Below are positions 1-5,400 of a stretch of 7,081 nucleotides of DNA, in pieces. Each line of letters starts with the position of its first letter. Within the stretch, counting starts at the first letter, position 1. The notes under the pieces were generated by a model. The model had not been told where the DNA came from. It saw only the letters and a list, made by a program, of their open reading frames with translations, and did not search any database. Both the position numbers and the translations under genes were made by a program. The DNA comes from Pseudomonadota bacterium (GTDB lineage Bacteria; Pseudomonadota; Gammaproteobacteria; Pseudomonadales; Oceanobacteraceae): positions 1-7,081 of the forward strand of contig JAEWQT010000123.1 of the NCBI GenBank assembly GCA_023399105.1, in the 5' to 3' direction.

Positions 1-617
1 TGCTGCAGCAGCTGTTCCACACCGACATAGTTCAGGGTCTGCGCGCCATCCTGCTGTGCTTCGCGCAATACCCGCAGCACCAACCGCGCATCATCGGTGA
101 CGGCATCCGCAAACTCAGTGGCCCCGGTCAGTCCATCGTCATACAAAAACGGTATCTGAGCGTGGAACGAGTCCGCCTTGTGAAAACGCCGGTAGCGTTT
201 ACCGGCAAACGCGTCGTACAGCCACAACAACGCATTAAATAAGAAGGGACCAGGAAAATGGCCACGATAATGCGGCATCACATAGGGCATTAATTCCACC
301 AGCCCCGGCGCCTCGCGCAGCAGCCGTTCACGCTCCTGCACCGAATGGCGGGTGGTGCGGAAATCACCGGCGGCCATATAGCGCAGGCCACCATGTACCA
401 TTTTGGAAGAGCGGCTGGAGGTACCCCAGGCAAAATCCTGCCGCTCCACCAGCAGTACCCGCAAGCCCCGGCGGGCTGCTTCGCGGGCCACACCGGCACC
501 GGTGATACCGCCACCAGCAACCAGCACATCCCAGGGTTCCGCCATCTGCTGCAGCTGCTGCCATTGGCTGGCCCGGTCATTACGGCTGACTAAGTTTTTA
601 TTATCCATGGTTATCAT
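1..617 (-). CDS. glpD: FAD-dependent glycerol-3-phosphate dehydrogenase, N-terminal part (runs off left edge)
   Basis: Family role: membrane-associated flavoenzyme oxidising sn-glycerol-3-phosphate to dihydroxyacetone phosphate and passing electrons to quinone. Seen: 205 codons plus two bases are in the window, against about 500 residues for a complete GlpD. The N-terminal FAD-binding Rossmann motif reads VLVAGGGITGAG (about residues 31-42). It is followed by an acidic strand end (LLVERQDFAWGTSSRSS) and the family signature KMVHGGLRYM near residues 72-81. Start choice: ATG codons at 617 and 608 are in frame. A GGAAG five bases upstream of the 617 ATG favours that one; the 608 ATG would be spaced too far. 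It lies 41 bases behind the small gene at 659-910 on the same strand, so the two may be co-transcribed. The catalytic and C-terminal domains lie outside, so a related FAD-dependent oxidoreductase with another substrate cannot be fully excluded. Confidence 0.88.
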   Translation of the reverse strand, partial: MITMDNKNLVSRNDRASQWQQLQQMAEPWDVLVAGGGITGAGVAREAARRGLRVLLVERQDFAWGTSSRSSKMVHGGLRYMAAGDFRTTRHSVQERERLLREAPGLVELMPYVMPHYRGHFPGPFLFNALLWLYDAFAGKRYRRFHKADSFHAQIPFLYDDGLTGATEFADAVTDDARLVLRVLREAQQDGAQTLNYVGVEQLLQ

Positions 618-658
618 CTGTGCTTCCGGTGGGTGAGAAAGTAAGCATTCAGCGCGCG

Positions 659-910
659 TCAGGCACCAAACAGATCAAAGGAAATGCCGCCATCATCGGA
701 CTGACTGAGCCATCCGCGCGGTTTGCAGAAGGTCTGCTCCATCTGTTCCGCCAGCGCGTCCGGTATTTTACGGCTGGGCTGCGCGCTCAGCATCGCCTGA
801 AGTTTTGTTTCATCCTGCCCCAGACATGCCGCCATAGTGGCAATGTCCAGCGCATTTTCCTGCAATAACACCTGCGCACGCTGCCAGCGTATATCCTGCC
901 CTGCCTTCAT
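659..910 (-). CDS. Small putative helix-turn-helix protein (83 aa)
   Basis: I do not recognise this as a named gene. Seen: 83 residues, helix-rich, with an internal stretch (ALDIATMAACLGQDETKLQA, about residues 25-44) that looks like a helix-turn-helix. RKIPDALAEQMEQTF and then KPRGWLSQ follow. The spacing and the final GWL motif recall short XRE/Cro-C1-type proteins, in which an HTH is followed by an 'IEQALGLPxGWLD'-like helix. The HTH is degenerate, and no membrane segment or signal peptide is seen. Start choice: ATG at 910 has a GGAAG about eight bases upstream. A TTG at 925 in frame is possible but overlaps that Shine-Dalgarno. The gene ends 41 bases before the glpD-type start and points the same way, so it probably leads a two-gene unit. 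It may regulate the glpD-type gene or itself; this is inference from position only. Confidence 0.6.
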   Translation of the reverse strand: MKAGQDIRWQRAQVLLQENALDIATMAACLGQDETKLQAMLSAQPSRKIPDALAEQMEQTFCKPRGWLSQSDDGGISFDLFGA

Positions 911-1079
911 TAATAAAGCTTCCAATCAGAGTATTACCAACTATTAGTTAACAATATTTTTCTTTATGACTTTTTCGCCACTGCTATATAGTGAAGCCCG
1001 CCAAAGAGGTTGTCATACTACCTCAAACTTCATCTGACACACTGTGCAGATGGTATTTTGCTGAAAAGGTCGAATGGTT
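911..1079. promoter_or_regulatory. AT-rich divergent intergenic region with likely promoters
   Basis: This region separates the leftward pair (HTH-like gene and glpD) from rightward fabB, so it should hold promoters for both directions. Positions 930-995 are clearly richer in A and T than the flanking genes. On the plus strand TATAGT at 987-992 matches five of six bases of a sigma-70 -10 box. The best -35 at 17-base spacing (TTATGA, 964-969) matches only three. This would put a start near 1000 and an untranslated leader of about 80 bases containing the dyad at 1031-1052. No convincing leftward promoter stands out, although several TAATA-type hexamers lie between 925 and 950. Confidence 0.4.
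1031..1052. promoter_or_regulatory. Inverted repeat just upstream of fabB (possible operator or leader hairpin)
   Basis: Arms CATCTG (1031-1036) and CAGATG (1047-1052) are perfect inverted repeats. Inside them CACA (1038-1041) and TGTG (1043-1046) are also complementary, with one unpaired A at 1037 and a central C at 1042. As DNA this is a 22-base near-palindrome, the size expected for a dimeric repressor site. As RNA it would form a short stem with a small loop, about 12 bases before the fabB Shine-Dalgarno. It does not match the FadR or FabR/DesT operators as I remember them, so no regulator is assigned. Confidence 0.45.
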
Positions 1080-2291
1080 ATGCGTCGAGTTGTGGTTACA
1101 GGTATTGGTATCGTAGGTTGCATTGGTAACAACAAAGAGGAAGTGCTGGCATCCTTGCAGGCACAGCGTTCAGGTATCCGCTTTATGCCGGAATACGCCG
1201 AACTCGGCTTGCGCAGCCATGTGGCCGGCAAACCTCAAATTGACCTCGACGAAGTCATCGACCGCAAACTGAAACGCTTTATGGGTGACTCGGCCGCTTA
1301 CGCCTATCTGTCCATGCGTGAAGCCATTGCCGATGCCGGCCTCACCGAAGATATGATCAGCAACCCACGTACCGGCTTAGTGGCCGGTTCCGGTGGCGCC
1401 TCCGCCAGCGACATTGTCGAATCCGTCGATATCCTGCGCGAAAAAGGCGTCCGCAAAGTTGGCCCCTACCGCGTTACCCGCACCATGGGCAGTACCGTCT
1501 CTGCCAACCTGGCCACGCCCTTCTCTATTAAAGGTGTGAACTATTCCATGACCTCGGCTTGTGCCACCAGCGCGCACTGCATTGGTCACGGCATGGAGCT
1601 GATTCAGTGGGGCAAACAAGACATCGTCTTCGCCGGTGGCGGTGAAGAAGAACACTGGTCTCTGACCACCCAGTTTGACGCCATGGGCGCCTTGTCGAGC
1701 AAATACAACGACAGCCCGGAAAACGCTTCCCGTCCCTACGACGCCAACCGTGACGGTTTCGTTATCGCCGGCGGCGGCGGCATGCTGGTACTGGAAGAAT
1801 ACGAACACGCGGTAAAACGTGGTGCCACCATTTATGCCGAACTGATTGGTTACTCCGCCACTTCCGACGGTGCCGATATGGTCGCCCCGTCCGGTGAAGG
1901 TGCTATCCGCTGTATGCGTGAAGCCCTGGCCATGGCTGGTAACCCAACCATTGATTACCTGAACACCCACGGCACCAGCACCCCGGCCGGTGACATCACC
2001 GAGCTGAAAGCCGTCGCTGAAGCCTTTGGCAATACCATTCCGCCGATCAGCTCCACCAAATCCCTTACCGGTCACTCATTGGGTGCCACCGGTGTGCAGG
2101 AAGCCATTTACAGCCTGCTGATGCTGAAACACGGTTTTATTACCGGCAGTGCCAACATCAGCGAACGGGATGAAGGCGCCGCCAACTTCCCGATCGTGAC
2201 GGAGAACCGCCCCGCTCAACTGAAAACCGTTATGTCGAACAGCTTTGGTTTCGGTGGTACGAATGCGGCGCTGGTTTTTCAGTCCCTGTAA
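1080..2291 (+). CDS. fabB: 3-oxoacyl-[acyl-carrier-protein] synthase I (KAS I)
   Basis: Cytosolic type II fatty-acid synthase enzyme: decarboxylative condensation of malonyl-ACP with acyl-ACP. In the E. coli pathway it is essential for elongating unsaturated acyl chains. Seen: 403 residues (E. coli FabB 406) with the thiolase-fold signature throughout. Active-site Cys161 lies in SACATSAHC, His297 in [11 protein letters not shown], Lys327 and His332 in [13 protein letters not shown], and the C-terminal glycine loop is NSFGFGGTN (387-395). These match Cys163, His298, Lys328 and His333 of E. coli FabB. Start choice: ATG codons at 1074 and 1080 are in frame. The 1080 start gives MRRVVVTG, the usual FabB N-terminus, and sits ten bases after AAGG (1066-1069). 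The 1074 start would have only a four-base spacer. fabA, the common upstream partner in Pseudomonas and relatives, is not next to it. Instead a fused carboxylase follows 171 bases downstream. Confidence 0.97.
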   Translation: MRRVVVTGIGIVGCIGNNKEEVLASLQAQRSGIRFMPEYAELGLRSHVAGKPQIDLDEVIDRKLKRFMGDSAAYAYLSMREAIADAGLTEDMISNPRTGLVAGSGGASASDIVESVDILREKGVRKVGPYRVTRTMGSTVSANLATPFSIKGVNYSMTSACATSAHCIGHGMELIQWGKQDIVFAGGGEEEHWSLTTQFDAMGALSSKYNDSPENASRPYDANRDGFVIAGGGGMLVLEEYEHAVKRGATIYAELIGYSATSDGADMVAPSGEGAIRCMREALAMAGNPTIDYLNTHGTSTPAGDITELKAVAEAFGNTIPPISSTKSLTGHSLGATGVQEAIYSLLMLKHGFITGSANISERDEGAANFPIVTENRPAQLKTVMSNSFGFGGTNAALVFQSL

Positions 2292-2293
2292 TA

Positions 2294-2334
2294 ACTGACA
2301 TAATTCCCGGCCGTAAAGGCCGATCAGTGATTTT
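2294..2334 (+). terminator. Possible weak intrinsic terminator after fabB
   Basis: Three bases past the fabB stop an inverted repeat begins: ACTGA (2294-2298) pairs with TCAGT (2324-2328). Within it a perfect five-base stem CGGCC (2308-2312) / GGCCG (2318-2322) closes a five-base loop. A short run of four T follows at 2331-2334. The GC-rich inner stem is short and the T run is brief, so termination may be partial. Read-through into the carboxylase gene is possible. Confidence 0.35.
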
Positions 2335-2362
2335 AAAGCAACACTTTTTGGGGTTTACTAAG

Positions 2363-2394
2363 GCACTCAGGGTGGTGGCAACACCACCGGGTGC
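2363..2394 (+). promoter_or_regulatory. Strong stem-loop in the leader of the fused carboxylase gene
   Basis: GGTGGTG (2371-2377) and CACCACC (2382-2388) form a perfect seven-base stem closed by GCAA, a GNRA-type tetraloop. A lower stem, GCACTC (2363-2368) with GGGTGC (2389-2394), adds six pairs including one T-G wobble. A two-base bulge lies at 2369-2370. No T run follows, so it does not look like an intrinsic terminator. It lies about 70 bases before the carboxylase start codon and could be an mRNA leader structure, a protein-binding site or a processed intercistronic hairpin. The rest of 2292-2462 shows no gene and no convincing promoter. Confidence 0.5.
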
Positions 2395-2462
2395 TCAGAT
2401 TGGTTTCGCGCCATCCGATACAGGCCAGTCTGGTAACTCCCGAACCGTCATGGACATTACCG

Positions 2463-5400
2463 ATGAAACAAAAAATCAACCCGATTGAAACGACTGCCCG
2501 CAGCGTCGACCAACTGTTCCAGGAAGCCGAACAGCTGTCGGCCGATTTTTCCCTGTTCCCCGAATACGAAGACAATGCCGTCGACCACCGCGTCAAAGGC
2601 CTGGTATCGCCGGACCGTTGCGTTGCCGAAGTGGAACGCCTGCGCGAACTGGACATCGACAGCTACATTGAGCAAGCCGTTGCCCCCAGTGAAAACAGCA
2701 GCCGCATGGGTGCCAAAGACATCGTCAAGCACCTGGTTATCCGCATCATTACCGAAACCGAAGACGGCCCGCTGTACTGCGCCGAAGCCGATGTAGCCTT
2801 TGGTGATCAACAGCGCCGGGTCGGTTTTATCTGCCAGAACCGCGAACACGCCCATGGCGCCTGGGGCCCGCAACACCATAATCGTGCTGCTCAGGTTGCC
2901 CGTGCTTTTGCCCGTCGTTCCATGCCGATTGTGACCTTTATCGACACCCCCGGTGCCGATGCCGGTGAGGCCGCCAACGCCGCCAACCAGGCTCACAGTA
3001 TTTCCCACCTGATCACCGAAATGGCCAACAACGATGTGCCGACCGTCGGTATTATCTGGGGCGCCGGCTATTCCGGTGGTGCCATTCCGCTGGCCGCCAC
3101 CAACATTCTGCTGAGTGTACGTGATGGTATTTTCAACACCATCCAGCCGCAGGGTCTGGCCAGCATTGCCCGTAAATACAACCTGTCGTGGCAGGAATGC
3201 GCCAAATATGTTGGCGTATCTTCTTACGAACTGCGGGCCGCCGGTATTATCGACGGCATTATTGATTACGCTCCGTCCGACGCCGACGAAAAACGTTACA
3301 ACCTGCTGCAAGCCATCACCACCGGCATTCAGTCCATCGAAGAAAGTGCGGCCGAATTTGCCCGCACCAACCCGTATCTGATGGACCACTACAAGCGCAG
3401 TATCGACCGTTTTCTGTCACCTTCCGACAAACTGGTTAAGCTGGAAAAAGACGCGAATTTCTTCCTCGCCCAGAACCCGACCGAGCACATCAACCTGTTC
3501 GGCTTAACCTACCGCTACACCCGCTACCTCACCATGCGCCGTCGTATTCATTCCACCAGCGTGGAAAATTACGGTCGTCTGGCTGAAAAAGAGGTACCGG
3601 AAGGTCAGCTGCAACAGCGGTTGCAGCGTGAATCCAAGCGCAAATTCCAGAACTGGCTGCAGGCGCCGGAAAAAATCGTCTACGACGACCTGCTGCACAA
3701 AAGCTGGAAAAATTTCTGGTCCAAATACGAAGACCGTGACGAAAGCCGCAGCACCATTGCCCGGCTGTTTTTCGGTGAGCCGAAAAACAATTATCTGAAA
3801 GCCAAACAGGAACTGTGCTTTAACCTCGGCCTATATCTGTTTAATCGCTGGAAATCCGATGCACCGGTTAATTTCGACGGTCTGCTGAATTATCTGGAAG
3901 ACTACAAACAAAGCCAGTTTATGCTGCGTTCCGGCGACATTCTGGATGCCACCGCCGTAGCAGAATTTATTGAAAAAAATCCGCACGCGCTGGCCACCTG
4001 GATTCGTGAGCAACTGCCGCACGAAACCCGTCAGGAACTGACTCAGGGGTTAACCAAAGAAAAATCCCGTGGTGCCCTGAAACAAGCGCTGGCCACGGCG
4101 CTGAACAGCATTCTGCAGGATGATCTGATTCCCGACAGCATCCGTGCCCAGCTGAAACTGTCCACCCGCACCGAAGCGCTGGCCAACAGCCTGGCCAGCA
4201 GCAAAGTGGAAGCCAACCGCCGCATTCTGGAAGAAGCCCTGGCACCCTACATCCAGTTCCGTCAGGACAATATCCAGAACCCGGCACACCCGGATATCAC
4301 CATTCTGGACGCCATTCTGCACGACGAACTGCGCGATGAATTCAGCCATGTGTGTCAGAACATGCTGGTGTTCGGTCAGCTGTACGACAACTTCATCGGC
4401 AATCTGGTGAACGTGGCCAAAGAGGCCAACGAGCACCGCGCGCTGTCGCGTGATTCGCTGAAAGTGCTGCTGGAAAAATCCCTGGCCGAAGCCACCGCCG
4501 GCGACAGCTACACCGCGCAGGAACGTGAATCCTTCAACCACTGGCTGAGCTACTTCATTAAGAGCAACCAGCGTGGTGACTTCCTGAAATCGGTGGAAGA
4601 ATGGAAAAAACTGGCCTTCCCGCGCCTGTCCGACACCTTGTTTGTGGTGATCACCTTTATCTTTGAAAAACTGCTGCCGGAATACCACGCCGCCGAACAG
4701 GATGGCAAAGTGTATAACGGCCGCATCAGCCCGGTATCCATTGGTCGCCGTAAAGACTTCTGGAACCGCCTGACCATGGCTTACCACGATCTGCTGATTC
4801 AGCAGGTACTGGATGACACCAAACGGCAGAAAAAAACCTCGGCCAAAGCCATTATTGAACGTTTCTTCAGTGACTTTACCGAAACCAATGCCAGCCTGAT
4901 GTCCGCCGACCCGGTGGCCTTCCCGGGTTTCCGCAGCTCCATCGAAGAAGCGCTGAAAAAAGACATCAAACCCTGTGGTGTGATTACCGGTATCGGTACC
5001 ATCAAGATCGGTGACCGTCAGCAGCAGGTGGGCGCGCTGGTCTCCAACCTGGACTTCCAGGCCGGTGCCTTCGACATGGCCGCCGCTGAGAAATTCTGCA
5101 AACTGATGGTGGAATGTGCACGCCTGAACCTGCCGATTGTGTGCTTCGTCTCTTCCGGTGGCATGCAAACCAAAGAAGGTGCTGCGGCGCTGTTCTCCAT
5201 GGCCGTGGTCAACGACCGTATCACCCGCTTTGTGCGTGATAACGACCTGCCGATTGTGATTTTCGGCTTTGGTGACTGTACCGGTGGTGCGCAGGCGTCC
5301 TTCGTTACTCACCCGCTGGCGCAAAACTATTATTTCTCCGGCACCAACATGCCGTTCGCCGGCCAGATTGTGGTACCCAGCTATCTGCCCAGCACCTGCA

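Noticed and set aside
345..636. Two short plus-strand frames over the glpD-type region
   Set aside because: Both are antisense to a clear FAD-binding N-terminus and lack plausible ribosome binding sites.
911..1079. FadR- or FabR-type operator in the fabB upstream region
   Set aside because: I looked for both consensus patterns as I remember them and found no convincing match; the dyad at 1031-1052 has a different sequence.
1377..2075. 232-codon open frame on the minus strand inside fabB
   Set aside because: fabB is certain from its catalytic residues; the antisense frame is Gly/Thr/Val-rich with no recognisable domain.
2450..2488. Twelve-codon frame starting at an ATG 13 bases before the carboxylase start and overlapping it
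   Set aside because: It could be imagined as a leader peptide, but it has no Shine-Dalgarno of its own and no codon pattern suggesting attenuation.
2457..3389. Long 310-codon open frame on the minus strand opposite the carboxylase gene
   Set aside because: It is antisense to the AccA-like domain, whose family motifs prove the plus-strand frame. Its translation is rich in Gly, Val, Phe and Thr and resembles no family; it is the usual shadow of a codon-biased gene.
4050..5324. 424-codon open frame on the minus strand
   Set aside because: It is antisense to the linker and AccD-like domain, with low-complexity His/Gln/Val/Phe composition typical of reverse-complement shadows.
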